Source: Prorocentrum cordatum (taxonomy: Eukaryota > Sar > Dinophyceae > Prorocentrales > Prorocentraceae). From it: 64,000 nucleotides of DNA. Both the position numbers and the translations under genes were made by a program. Below are positions 31,619-41,979 of the stretch, piece by piece. Numbering within the stretch: position 1 is the stretch's first letter; the number at the start of each line of letters is the position of its first letter. The notes beneath the pieces were generated by a model. The model saw only the letters and a program-made list of their open reading frames with translations, was not told the DNA's origin and searched no databases. The stretch is from the NCBI GenBank assembly GCA_963575745.1, contig CAUYUJ010016155.1, positions 127,501 to 191,500 of the forward strand. Direction: 5' to 3'.

Positions 31619-31637
31619 ACCTCCTCTCAAGGGGCCC

Positions 31638-31639
<2 letters not shown>

Positions 31640-31681
<42 letters not shown>

Positions 31682-31773
31682 TTACACACTTACACAATCA
31701 CACACACACACACTTACACACTTACACACCTACACACACATCGATATACATATATATTTATATATACACACGC

Positions 31774-31816
<43 letters not shown>
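31640..31816. repeat. (CA)n and (TA)n microsatellite
   Basis: CA dinucleotides with CACTTACA variants to 31740, then TATATA to 31816, ending where the 73-bp-repeat element begins. Confidence 0.95.
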
Positions 31817-31821
<5 letters not shown>

Positions 31822-32850
31822 CCGTAAGGGCTTCGCCCCCTGCCGCCGGCCCCCTCTCTCGTCGGGGAGAATGGCCATGGAAGAGCTAAGTCATGGTCCG
31901 GGCAAAACCAACTGATCACAAGAGGGGTTACCACACAGGGCGATTGGTAAGACGTGTATGGTTTACGAGCTTGGTTACCACACCTTGGGATTAAAGGGCC
32001 GAGGGAGTACTCGCAGTTTGGGTTACCACGCCTTGCGATGAATGTGCGTGAGGGGTGGCACCGAATTTCAGAAATGTGGCAAATCCCCTGTGTTTTTGGA
32101 CCCTGACCCCGCGGATCTGCGTGAGGGGTGGCACCGAATTTCAGAACTGTGGCAAATCCCCTGTGTTTTTGGACCCTGACCCCGCGGATCTGCGTGAGGG
32201 GTGGCACCGAATTTCAGACATGTGGCAAATCCCCTGTGTTTTTGGACCCTGACCCCGCGGATCTGCGTGAGGGGTGGCACCGAATTTCAGAAATGTGGCA
32301 AATCCCATGTGTTTTTTGGACCCTGACCCCGCGGATCTGCGTGAGGGGTGGCACCGAATTTCAGAAATGTGGCAAATCCCATGTGTTTTTGGACCCTGAC
32401 CCCGCGGATCTGCTTGAGGGGTGGCTCCGAATTTCAGAAATGTGGCAAATCCCCTGTGTTTTTGGACCCTGACCCCGCGGATCTGCGTGAGGGGTGGCAC
32501 CGAATTTCAGAAATGTGCCAAATCCCCTATGTTTTTGGACCCTGACCCCGCGGATCTGCGTGAGGGGTGGCACCGAATTTCAGAAATGTGGCAAATCCCC
32601 TGTGTTTTTGGACCCTGACCCCGCGGATCTGCGTGAGGGGTGTCGATTTCGAGCCCCCCCAGCAATTCAGACAACGCGCCCAGGGGGTGCTAAAAGGTCC
32701 CGTTTGGGCCTCCCCCCCCCCTCGCGCGGTCAATCAACTAGTTACAGTAACCAGCAAGAAGCAGAACTGTAACACTGGAAAATACAAGCTACAACTGGTA
32801 CAGGAAACTGCGAATCACGGGCCTACAGCCTGGTGACCCCACAAGGGGGC
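31817..32850 (+). mobile_element. Repeat element with 73-bp tandem core (copy 1)
   Basis: About 1 kb, with an inverted second copy at 44978-45955 matching in its left part (CCGTAAGGGCTTCGCCCC, three GGTTACCAC blocks), its tandem core and its right part (ACTAGTTACAGTAACCAGCA to CAAGGGGGCCGGCGGAT). Both copies start and stop at the same places, so this is a discrete element. Near both ends the 13-mer CCGCCGGCCCCCT occurs in inverted orientation, a possible short terminal inverted repeat. No coding potential beyond repeat-derived frames. Confidence 0.75.
32045..32640 (+). repeat. 73-bp tandem repeat, 8 copies
   Basis: GCGTGAGGGGTGGCACCG begins units at 32047, 32120, 32193, 32266, 32340, (32413 with TGCTTGAGG), 32486 and 32559. 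Units are nearly identical, one being 74 bp. Each unit contains a GAATTTCAGAAATGTGGC block and GACCCTGACCCCGCGGATC. Confidence 0.97.
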
Positions 32851-33726
32851 CGGCGGATATATATGCACAAAGGCCAGGATCCCCCCATATTGTTCCATAT
32901 GTTGTGGAAGATTTTCGTCAACCCCCCCCCACCACTTCCCATAGTTTCTCATCTATTCATGGGAATCGACAATGGTTTGTGTTTCTGTGCTTGTTTGTCC
33001 CTCCTGATCAATGGAGGCCACCGCCCAGACTCCGACATCCGTTTCGCTTCGCGTCGGGGCTGCGCCGAGCACCGCATGTCGTGGTCGATCTCCGCCCAGA
33101 AGTTGCGGGAGCGGACGAGCCGCGCCGCCCGAGCCCGCCAGCCCGGGGCCCCCGAGTCTGGCCGTGCCAAGGAGGGCCAACACTATGGGGGGGGGTCATC
33201 GCCTCCTGAGATTGTCATACGCTTTAGTTGGTCATCGGCGGCTCTCTGGCCTCGGGATGCCCTCCAGCAGCTGCGCTTCGCCGAGGACGCTCCAGAGGTG
33301 CCGAGATCGTCCCGAGCCGCCGCAGAAGGCCGAAACATGGCCCGAAACGCATGAGGGACGGCGAAAGCCTCAGGGGGGGCGCATCGAACCCCAATCGCAC
33401 ACTCATCGCCGAGAGGGGCCCGATGGCCCGTCCCTGCGCAGGAACGTGCGCAGTCGCTATCAGTGGCCTACGGTCGGACCGAGGTATAGGATCAAGTTCG
33501 GTTCGGGGAGCCCTAACGTTCTTCGTGTTTGTTGGATGTTCTTGTGCATACTGGGAAAAGTACCCTTGGATGGTCTGTGTGTTTTGGCTGGCGGAGGGTC
33601 TCATGCTCATGAAGGATGATGTGATATCCTTGGTCCGACGGTATCACTGGTGTAGCTGCGATGTGTCGCCGATTCCAGGTCGATGTTTCCCACCCTGAGC
33701 CGCCCCCCCCGAACATTCCCCCTCAG
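32851..33726. other. No firm gene; possibly intron with a small exon
   Basis: A GC-rich stretch at about 33072-33190 reads MSWSISAQKLRERTSRAARA in frame 1 and could be a small exon. AT-richer sequence at 33500-33700 reads FVFVGCSCAYWEKYPWMVCV but lacks exon-like third-position bias. Neither can be confirmed by eye. Confidence 0.3.
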
Positions 33727-34540
33727 GCTCGCGCAGCTGGTCGCGCAAGTCGCCCTCGTCATATCTCTCGCACACTTCGAGAACGTGCACGTCTCGGTCG
33801 AGTACTGGAGGCAGCACTGCAAGCAGTGGATGCACGACGGGATGCCTCTGTCCGTGGCCGCCATCATGCTGGTGACGGTGGCCATCGCGACAATCGGCGC
33901 CGCCATGGTCTCGCCGCCGTCCCCCCGGCTTGCCTGCTGGATCGCCCTGGCCATGTGGCTGCTCCTGCAGGCAGCCGGCGTCCGCATCATGTGGACGGTC
34001 ACCTGGAACATCGGCACGCTCTTCGCCTACGCGCTCGAGTCGGAGGAGGCGCTGGCCGTCATGGCGTGCATCGGCATAGGCGCCGTCTGCGCGCCCTGGT
34101 ACCTGGGCCGCGCCGCCTTCTGGCGGCAGGACTTTGCCACCCGCGCCATGATCGGGCTGTCGCGCTGGGCCAGCGAGGACCTCTGCCTCCCGCTGCGGCT
34201 GCGCGGCTGGTACGTCCACGAGCACTGCATGGGCTACGTGCGAGCCTGCTTCCTCTTCGCGGACACCGCGCTGCACGCGGTGCCCGCCGCGCTCCTCCTC
34301 CAGCACTGCGCGTGGCGCATCCGGCCGTGGCACGTCGCGGGGTCCGTGGCGCTCTCGGCGCTCTGGATGGCGACCCTGTCGCTGAGGTTCGTGGTGCTCG
34401 ACTTCCAGCTCCTCTGGCAGGGGCGGCTGCTCTGGCGGCGCTGGGGCGAGAGGTCCCTCTTCGAGCCGCACAAGGTCGGCCACATCTACCTCTTCGAGAA
34501 CAGCGCGGTTCCCCAGGACTCGAAGCACAACCAGCTGCGC
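33727..34540 (+). CDS. Multi-pass membrane protein exon (block 2), best host-gene candidate
   Basis: The sequence preceding 33727 is a pyrimidine-rich CCCCCTCAG, a good 3' splice site. Frame 2 then encodes about 270 residues with at least six hydrophobic helices, for example LAQLVAQVALVISLAHF, LSVAAIMLVTVAIATIGAAM, ACWIALAMWLLLQAAGV, AVMACIGIGAVCAPWYLG, VRACFLFADTALHAVPAALL and WHVAGSVALSALWMATLSL, ending FEPHKVGHIYLFENSAV. Third positions are strongly C/G. Loops carry natural charge patterns (LGRAAFWRQDFATRAM). No signature motif of a transporter or enzyme is visible. The frame stays open to 34930, but after about 34540 composition changes and the protein becomes Arg/Pro-rich, so the exon probably ends near there. 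Confidence 0.55.
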
Positions 34541-34661
34541 AGACATCATGTTTCGGACGTCCGCGCGGATCTCTTAGATCTGCGCTGCACACACCCCTGG
34601 CGGCGCCTCTGGCGCCGCCCCTGGCGCGCTCCGCGCGCCAAGGAGGGCGGGTCCAGTGCCG

Positions 34662-34796
34662 ATGCAGGAAGTCCGCGCGGACCTCCGAAAGTGCATGCTC
34701 ACGCCGGTTCTTACCATCGCTGCGTCTGCGCTTGTTATCGATATTGTAGTGGCCTTCGGCCAGTGCCGCCGATCCGGGGCGCTCCGACTGATGTGA
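34662..34796 (+). CDS. Small ORF or terminal exon with one membrane segment
   Basis: An ATG at 34662 gives 44 residues: MQEVRADLRKC, then MLTPVLTIAASALVIDIVV, then AFGQCRRSGALRLM and TGA. A GATGCAG/GAAG junction at 34667 could be a 3' splice site. The upstream exon frame contains the related DVRADL at 34556, so a small duplication is present. It may be the C-terminal exon of the preceding membrane protein. Confidence 0.3.
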   Translation: MQEVRADLRKCMLTPVLTIAASALVIDIVVAFGQCRRSGALRLM

Positions 34797-35049
34797 TCCT
34801 TCTTCACCCTCGTCCTTCCTCTCTTTTTCCCTCCCCTCCTCTCACTCAGCATTTATCGAAGACGCCTACGGCGAATCACCGCCGCCCCCTGCCTTTTTGG
34901 AAACGCCGATGTGGCCGGAAGTTGGACTAGAGCTTGGCCAAGCTATCGGACCATGAGTTCCCCGAGTCGGTTTGGAAAGCTTTCGGGGAACACATGGGAG
35001 AGAATGATTATGAACAGGAAGAGGAAGAGAAAGAAATAGAGTAGGAGGA

Positions 35050-36190
35050 TGAGGGTTGTTAGGAGTCTCTTGGGGCACCCTTGGGGTCTGTTGGGGGCTT
35101 CTTGGGGGCCTCTTCGAGGCCTCTTGGAGGCATCTTGGGGGCCTCCTAGGGCCTCTTGGGGGCCTTTGGGGGCTTCCTGGGGGTCTCTTTGGCCGTCTTA
35201 GGGCGTTCCTGGTCCGTCTGACGCCGTCTGGAGCCGTCTTGGGGGCCTCTCTAGGCCGTCTTGGGGCCCTCTTGGGGCGCTTCAGGGCCGTCTTGAGGCC
35301 ATGTTGGGCGTCTTGGAGGCCTCTTGGGCCGTCTTGGGGCGCTCTTGGGGCCGTCTTGGGGGGCCCTTGGGCCGTCATAGGGCCTTCTTGGAGGCCTCTT
35401 GGGCGATCTTTGGGGCCTCTTGGGCCGTCGGAAGGCCGAAAAGAAGACAACGCAAAAAACCTTCAAAAACCTAATGAAAACCAATGATTTTGGCCTCTTC
35501 GGGCTCTCCTGGAGAACGTCTTGGAGGCCTCTTGGGCCATCTTGGAGGCATCTGGGGGCCATCTTGGCCGTCTTGGAGGGCATCTTGGGCCGTCTTGGAG
35601 GCATCTTGGAGCCATCTTACCCGTCTTGGAGGCCATCTTGGCCGTCTGGGAGGCATCTTGGAGGCCATCTTGGGCCAGCTTGGCCGTCTTGGAGGCCATC
35701 TTGGGCCAAGTTGGGGAAAAACAAAAAAAAAAAAAAAAAAAGAAAAAAACAAAAAAAACAACAAAGGCATTGACAGATGGATTTTCGGAAACTTGCGGGT
35801 GGCCGGCGGGACGGGCCGAAGCCCACTGGGGAGTTCTTTTAGAAAAAGAACCAACACCAAAACCTGAAACATCCAGCACGCCGTGCACCCCTGTGGCAAG
35901 ACCACAGGGGGCGGCGGATCCAGTGGCCGTCGGCCTATCCCGCCACCGTGCGTGGGTGGTGGGTCAGAGGCCTCATGGATGCTGGTTGGGATCTCGTGGT
36001 TGGCTGGGACTTCTGGGGGCCTCTTGGGCGCCTCTTGGAGCTTCTTGGGGGCCTCTTGGGCCTCTTGGGGCCACTAGAGGGCCTCTTGGGGGTCTCTTGG
36101 GAGCCTCTTGGGGCTTCTTGGGGGCCTCTTCTGCGCCCCTTGGGGCCTCTTGGAGGCCTCCTCGGAGCCTCTTGGTGCGGGAGGGGTGGC
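35050..36190. repeat. CTTGG-rich degenerate minisatellite with an A-rich tract
   Basis: Short units of the type GGCCTCTTGGGGGC and GGCCGTCTTGGGGC fill 35055-35440, 35500-35715 and 36000-36180. An A-rich run (35716-35765) follows the second block. Long frames in this stretch (repeats of W-x-x-L-G or of P-R-R-P) come from the repeat itself. Confidence 0.85.
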
Positions 36191-36408
36191 ACTCGAGTTC
36201 GGAACCCCCTCGGAGGCCACGATCCTTGTGAGGGGTGTCAAAAAACGCATCCGCCGGAAACTCGCACCCCCCACCCACCCCCACCCCCCCTTCCCCGGCA
36301 GAGCCACCCCACCCCGGCAACCCCCCCAGAGGCTGAGGCTCAGCCTCGAGGCTGTAGCTGAGACTCCTTGAAACTCACACGCCGGATCGGCGGATTCAGA
36401 GGCGACGA

Positions 36409-36517
36409 TAGGGGCGAATAGCCCAAGGGAGAGCAACACATGCATTCAGGTGCGCCGATGATCCATGTCTTCGAAAAGGAGTACGTGTAATGCCCGCCCC
36501 TGGGCTATTCGCCCCTA
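36409..36517. mobile_element. 109-bp foldback with 17-bp perfect inverted arms
   Basis: TAGGGGCGAATAGCCCA (36409-36425) and its exact reverse complement (36501-36517). The inner 75 bases show no further strong pairing. Length is similar to the 108-bp foldback at 9413-9520, but the arm sequence is different. Confidence 0.65.
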
Positions 36518-36718
36518 CAGTCAAAAACCCTAAGAAGGACGCGCGACTTTGCTCAGGGTACCCTTGCGTCCTTGCTCTTCTTTGCTCTTGCGGCTCGTCC
36601 TTGGCCTCTTTCGCTTGCCCGCTTGTCAGGGTACCCTTGGGGTTTTCGTCGTCCGCCGCCCAACAAATCCCAACTTCGGCTTCCAAGGGTCTCGCGTCCT
36701 TACCGCGCGTCCTTATTA

Positions 36719-37030
36719 GGGTGTTTGACTCTATCGTCGCTGAGGACGACGCCCTGATCGCGTGCGTCCCGGGCTTCCTGAGCTTCATGGCCCTCGGCCA
36801 CGCCGCGGTCGCGCTCGTGGCCGCGACACCCTGGGCGGGCGAGGTACTCTTCGCCGCGGGGGGCGGGCACCGCGTCTCGGAGGGGACCCTCGCGGGCGCG
36901 ATCGTGTGCCTGCTGGGCTGCTCCGCGCTCGCGGGCGCCTCGGGCTTCGCCAGGCTCCTGTGGCTCCGAGCGCACGAGGCGAAGGAGCTCGGAGGGGGCG
37001 TCAGGGGGGCGACAGAGGCTCCTGGGGTTG
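36719..37030 (+). CDS. Candidate membrane-protein exon (block 3)
   Basis: After CCTTATTAG, a possible 3' splice site, frame 1 reads GVFDSIVAEDDALIACVPGF, LSFMALGHAAVALVAATPW, VSEGTLAGAIVCLLGCSALA and ARLLWLRAHEAKELGGG: two or three hydrophobic helices with strongly C/G third positions. The frame is open from 36490, but the upstream part looks intronic. It ends near a copy of the hairpin motif and the assembly gap, so the continuation is unknown. Possibly the same gene as block 2. Confidence 0.4.
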
Positions 37031-37056
37031 AGTCGGGCCTGTCCCTCTACAGGGGG
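37031..37056 (+). repeat. Hairpin motif copy (CTGTCCCTCTACAGG family)
   Basis: AGTCGGGCCTGTCCCTCTAC followed by AGGGGG, cut off by the gap. Same family as 9413-9520, 51814-51846 and 54167-54199. Confidence 0.7.
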
Positions 37057-37156
37057 NNNNNNNNNNNNNNNNNNNNNNNNNNNNNNNNNNNNNNNNNNNN
37101 NNNNNNNNNNNNNNNNNNNNNNNNNNNNNNNNNNNNNNNNNNNNNNNNNNNNNNNN
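37057..37156. other. Assembly gap (100 N)
   Basis: A run of exactly 100 N, a conventional gap of unknown size. The true distance between the membrane-protein exon and the TAC microsatellite is not known. Confidence 1.
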
Positions 37157-37522
<366 letters not shown>

Positions 37523-37589
37523 CTGAGCATGCGTGCGAGAGGCGCTCTGAGGTCGACGGTCATTGGTGCGCAGTGAACGCAGCAACGCC

Positions 37590-38640
37590 TGTACGCGGTC
37601 GGCTACGTGGAGGATCCCAACTGCTGCTTCTGCCAGAACTGCTGCGGGCACCTTCGTCATAGGATTTGGTCATGTCCGAACCTGCACGACATGCGTGTTG
37701 AGGAAGTGGACGCTGACATCAGGAGGCGCGCCCTGCAGGCGCCGCCCAACGACCTCTTCTACACGAGGGGTCTCATGCCGCGGGCTGTACTACTGCATGG
37801 GTGGCAGGGACATGACGATCACGGGCGAGATCTACACGGACGGATCGGCCAAGTGCCCACTGCATTGGCCCGAGGCGAATCGCGCTGGCTGGGGCATTGC
37901 TGTGATGCAAGGCAAGCGCTTGCTGGGCATGGCATGCGGGCCGCTGCCTGGACCGCAGCAGACCGCGCAGCGCGGGGAGCTCCACGCGGTCATCCAGGTC
38001 TTGAAGCATGGCCAGCCTCCCGTGCGTATCAGGACGGACTGCCTGGGCATCGTGGAAGGTCTCGAGCGCGGGAGGCGACACACTCAGCATCCGCGCAGGG
38101 ACAACTCCGACCTCTGGAGCCAGCTGTGGCACGCGCTGGAGGATCAAGGAGGTCTCAGCTCCGACCTCACCATCAGCTGAATCAAGGGGCACCAGACGTG
38201 GTTGGAGGCAGCAGAGTCCCCAGAGAAGGTTGGCAACGACTACGCCGACACGGCCGCCAAGAAGGGCTTGGCGACACACGCGGTGCCCGAGACCACCTAC
38301 GCGCGCCACGCCGAGCTCTTGGAGGAGCTGCGTCAGGTGGCGGCCTGGATAGGCACGAGCCAGGCCAACCTGGAGGCGCGGCCTGCGGACAGGGTGGCCA
38401 CCCTGGGGCCCCGCAGCCGCACGGCCAGCCGGCGAGGCGCTGGCGCAGCAGCCGGCAGCGGCGGCGGAACGGCGGGCCTGGGCAGGCCTCGCGTGGGCGT
38501 GAGCGTGGTAAAACATGAGCCCATCCGTTGCCGGCAGGGCTGGCGCTGCGCTCGCCGTCCCCGCTCTGCTCGCTCCCTGGCGGGTCTGGAACGGCTCCGA
38601 CGGGGCCGTTGCCAGACCCGACCCGACCTGGCCCGAGCCC
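37590..38640 (+). pseudogene. LINE 3' end: zinc motif, RNase H, C-terminal Cys motif
   Basis: Frame 2: PNCCFCQNCCGHLRHRIWSC, a C-x2-C...H-x4-C motif that often precedes RNase H in dinoflagellate LINEs, followed by DLFYTRGLMPRA. The frame changes near 37790 to frame 3: GEIYTDGSAKC (catalytic Asp), QRGELHAVIQ (Glu), RIRTDCLGIVEGL (Asp), then LTIS-stop-IKGHQTW and VGNDYADTAAKKG (fourth Asp). The stop (TGA 38178-38180) replaces a position normally Trp in this family (W-I-K-G-H). A final Cys cluster, RCRQGWRCARR...RGRCQ, is at 38520-38620 in another frame. The RT half would lie in or beyond the gap. Confidence 0.85.
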
Positions 38641-39884
38641 CCTGGGAGTCCGTGGTCCTGGGGTCGAGGAAGCGACCGAGGGAGGAGGACCTGGAGACTG
38701 ACAGGGTCACCAGGTCCCGTGGCCTGGAGCGATCGGCCCTAGATGGGCCAAGCGCACTGCCAAGGCTCGAGCCGCGGGCGGCTCAGAACTTCGACGGTGA
38801 CGAAACGCAGGGAGCGGGGAGGGTGTCGTGTCGTCGCCTGGTGGACGACGTGGGGCAGGAGGAGCAGCAGCGGCAGCTACAGGAGGGTAGGCTACACAGG
38901 GTACTGCCTCGGATCACTTCCCCTCCTCCGCCTCCGAGCCTCTCGAGTGGCCCCCATCCACCTCACCCCTGACCGTCCTGGGGCTGCTGTGGCGTGTGCC
39001 GACCCCCCAAGAGGCCCCGACGATCCCGAGGGGGTGGAGCCTCTCCTCCACCTCCGCGCTCGCCGGGGGCACCCCTGTAGCACGCAATGCGTGCTTTTAC
39101 CGAGGCCAAATGAGCCCTCGGGGTGGAGGGGGGGCCTCAGAGAGGGCACCCCTGTAACGCCATCCCCGCTCCCCGCCGCCCTCGGATGGCCAACCGCGCC
39201 TCGTGCCTGGCAAGAGGGTGCGTCTTTCGGAGGCCTCGGGGCCCCTCGCGGGACCTCGGGAGGCCCTCCCGGGTGCGGTCGTGGATGCGACTTCGCGCGG
39301 TGTGAAGCGCGCCTCGAGGGGCACCCCGCCATCGCTGGTTGATGCGGACCTTCCTCTGGAGCCACTGCCGAGGTCTGGGGAGGTCCCGCCCACAGCCGCG
39401 CGTAGGCATGTCTTTACATTTCTGGGGACATTGTGGGCTGTAGTAAATGTGGGGCTTTCTCAGCCAGGGCTGCACGGACACAGCTCTTCTGGACGTGTGA
39501 TCCCGAGGCGGCCCTAGAGGGGAATCCCCAGAGGAAGTGGAGGAGGGACAACTTTATGAAGGGCGTCCACCCGAAGGGAGGCCGTCTCCCTCCCCTTCCC
39601 CTCCCCCGCAGGCTTCTAGTCACGGACGATGCTGTTCAGTGGCTGGGCCTGCTTTCCATATAGTCCATATTCGTCGAGTTTTGGATGAAACTCGTTTCAG
39701 TGTCCTGGGATTTCGGCCTGGGCTTTTCTTCGTTGGACCTCTTGGCGCTGCCGTGATGCTTCGGCTGGGCAAACAGTGCCCTGGGGCCCGCATTCGTTCT
39801 GTGCTCGATTGCGCTCTCTCTTCTTTTCCAGTTGCTCTCGCCCGTCCCGAAGCGAACTCGGCGCGTCGTCCTATGGGATCGCGA
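38641..39884. other. No gene seen
   Basis: GC-rich then mixed sequence downstream of the LINE fragment. Open frames on both strands are Arg/Pro/Gly-rich and show no family resemblance. Confidence 0.5.
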
Positions 39885-39990
39885 CTCCTCCTCCTCCTCC
39901 TCCTCCTCCTCCTCCTCCTCCTCCTCCTCCTCCTCCTCCTCCCTCCTCCTCCTCCTCCTCCTCCTCCCCTCCTCCGCCTCCTCCTCCGCC
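39885..39990. repeat. (CTC)n microsatellite
   Basis: TCC/CTC trinucleotide with a few CTCCG variants. Pyrimidine-rich sequence continues more loosely to 40190. Confidence 0.95.
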
Positions 39991-40333
39991 TCCTCCTCCT
40001 CCTGGACTCGAGAGGTCCGCGAGCCCGTGTCTCAGTCCGACACTCCTCCTCATCCTCCTCCACAGTCATCCTCCACCTCCCTCCTCATCCATGCTCATGT
40101 TCCCTCCTTCTACCAATCATCCACCCTCCTTCCCCCAATCCGTCCCCTCATCTAACTCCCTCCCTCCTCCGTACTTCTCCCTTGCAACAACTAATCATCG
40201 CAGAATGTGTCGGCAGGGAGGGGCAGGCGCTGCGCCTGAGACTTTCTCGCCGCTTGCGATCATGAAGCTGAAAACTAACAAGCACACTGATGAGGGTGGA
40301 TAGCTTTCAGACTGTGGCTCTACTTTGGGTGAC

Positions 40334-40569
40334 CCAAAAGGGGGTCCAGCTGAAAGAGGGTGGTGCAATAGACGTTGGGCAATTGGATTGCAAATGTACT
40401 GCGCCGGAGAATTGTATTGCATTGTATTGCAACTGATGTATTGCACGCGAAAATCCAGCAATGCATTGGCGCCCCGGAATGTATCGCACGCCCCAAATGT
40501 AGTGCAACCCCACAAATCGATTGCACCAAATCTATGGCGCCACCCCCCTGTCGCTGGACCCCCTTTTGG
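40334..40569. mobile_element. MITE-like element, 236 bp, with 17-bp perfect terminal inverted repeats
   Basis: CCAAAAGGGGGTCCAGC at 40334-40350 and its exact reverse complement at 40553-40569. Pairing continues inward with mismatches for about 20 more bases (GGGTGG.GC.ATAGA against TCTATGGCGCCACCC). The interior is AT-richer, with ATTGCA-type repeats, and non-coding. No target-site duplication is obvious. Confidence 0.75.
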
Positions 40570-40578
40570 ATTAACTGA

Positions 40579-40739
40579 CTACCTACCAGACCACCCCAAC
40601 CCAACCCGAAGACCCAAATTTCGGGTTGGGGGGGGTATGGGTTCCATACGTGTTCTCTCGATGTTCCCCGACCCCCCCCCACTGGAAATGGAGGGCAAAT
40701 GGAGGCCTTCGGGTTGGGTTGGGGTGGTTTGGTAGGTAG
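40579..40739. mobile_element. Second foldback element, 161 bp, with 33-bp inverted arms
   Basis: Arms 40579-40611 (starting CTACCTACCAGACCACCCC) and 40707-40739 (ending GGTTTGGTAGGTAG) are reverse complements with a single mismatch. It starts only 9 bases after the preceding MITE-like element. The interior is G-rich and C-rich, non-coding. Confidence 0.75.
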
Positions 40740-41590
40740 TGATTAACCCGATCTACCCTCAGCGCGGCGCACATTCGTCTTAGAACTTCCGAAGCAGCTG
40801 CACGGACGGAGGGCGAGCGGCTTCAAACTGTGACTCCCCGCTCGATGCCGCGCAGGCTCGTCGTAGGAGTTTCCAACAGGTATGCGGCAGCAGATCCCTT
40901 GGAGAGCTCTGGGACCGCGCTGGCCACTCGGGAGGATAAGCCACGCATGCGCTTCTAAGTTCATCCCTTCTTTAGAACGGCTTTGGTCTGAATGGGCGAC
41001 CTGTCGGGGAACTCTTCCCGAGAATGGGTGTTCCAGACCCGCCGGCCACTAGGGCCATGCTCCGCCGTGCCGTCTGTCTTCTCCCGAGCCCGCGCAGATT
41101 CACCTTAAGAGCTTCTAGCAGCTACGCGGCTGGTGGGCGGCTCCTTTTTCTACATGGGGATGTCGCCTGGGACTTCCCCAAATACTTCCGAACGTAAGTT
41201 AAAACTTGTAAAACTTGTATGCTGACTGCATTCGATGAGGGCGGTTCATGATCAAATTAGGGCTCTCCCTTGATATTGTCTGACATATCACCAGATGGAG
41301 GACGCTTCCTGTTCAAAACGGGGCACTCACTGGACACCTCCTTGAAGTATGTGGTCCTACAACTTAGCATGCCTTATACATGAAAAAGGTTGAAGGCGGG
41401 TACTTTTCGAAACGGGGCTCTTGCCTGACCGGCATGCTCATAAGACGCTCGTCTGTAAACGGGGCGCTCCCAGCAGTACAAAGGCATGCCTGTGATGATG
41501 ATTGTTAAGGCGGGCGCGGGCATCAAGGATCAGAGAGAGGGTGCCCGAGCAGTCTCACTCTGTCCCTGCTCGCGTTCGTCCGTCTTGGGA
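40740..41590. other. No gene seen
   Basis: No long open frame on either strand for most of this stretch. Weakly repeated phrases of the type AAACGGGGC.CTC (about 41315, 41410, 41458) suggest an old degenerate repeat. Confidence 0.55.
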
Positions 41591-41599
41591 TCGTCTTTC

Positions 41600-41745
41600 C
41601 GGCGGCCACGCTAGGAGGCCACGCTGGGAGGCCACGCTGGGAGACCCACGCTGGGGGGCCACGCTGGGAAGCCACGCTGGGAGGCCACGCATGGAGGCCA
41701 CGCTTGGAGGCCACGCTGGGAGGCCGCGTTCGGGAGCCACGCTGG
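41600..41745. repeat. 14-15-bp minisatellite (GGAGGCCACGCTGG)n
   Basis: About ten units, with variants GGAGACCCACGCTGG and GGAAGCCACGCTGG. Produces spurious open frames in several phases. Confidence 0.9.
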
Positions 41746-41979
41746 CACGCTAGGGCTCACCAAAGAGCGGCGGTGCGTCCGTAGCGGTTTCGGTTCAAAT
41801 CCCGCTGGCAACGAGCGCGTCGCGGCTTCTGAGAGCGCCGCCAAGCACCTCTCTTATCCGCAGCTGCGGGGGAATAGGTTATTGCATTATCGTTGACGCA
41901 TCCTGGGTTTACTCTGGCCCTCCCCTCCCAACCCGCCACCCTCCCCCCTCACACTTCGCCCTTGTGGCAAACGACAATG

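Noticed and set aside
31815-32640. Repeated 65-119-codon frames (APNFRNVANPLCFW-type)
   Set aside because: They arise from the 73-bp tandem repeat and occur equally on the opposite strand.
41757-41830. tRNA-like T-loop (GGTTCAAATCCCGC)
   Set aside because: No matching acceptor stem, D arm or anticodon arm could be drawn around it on either strand.
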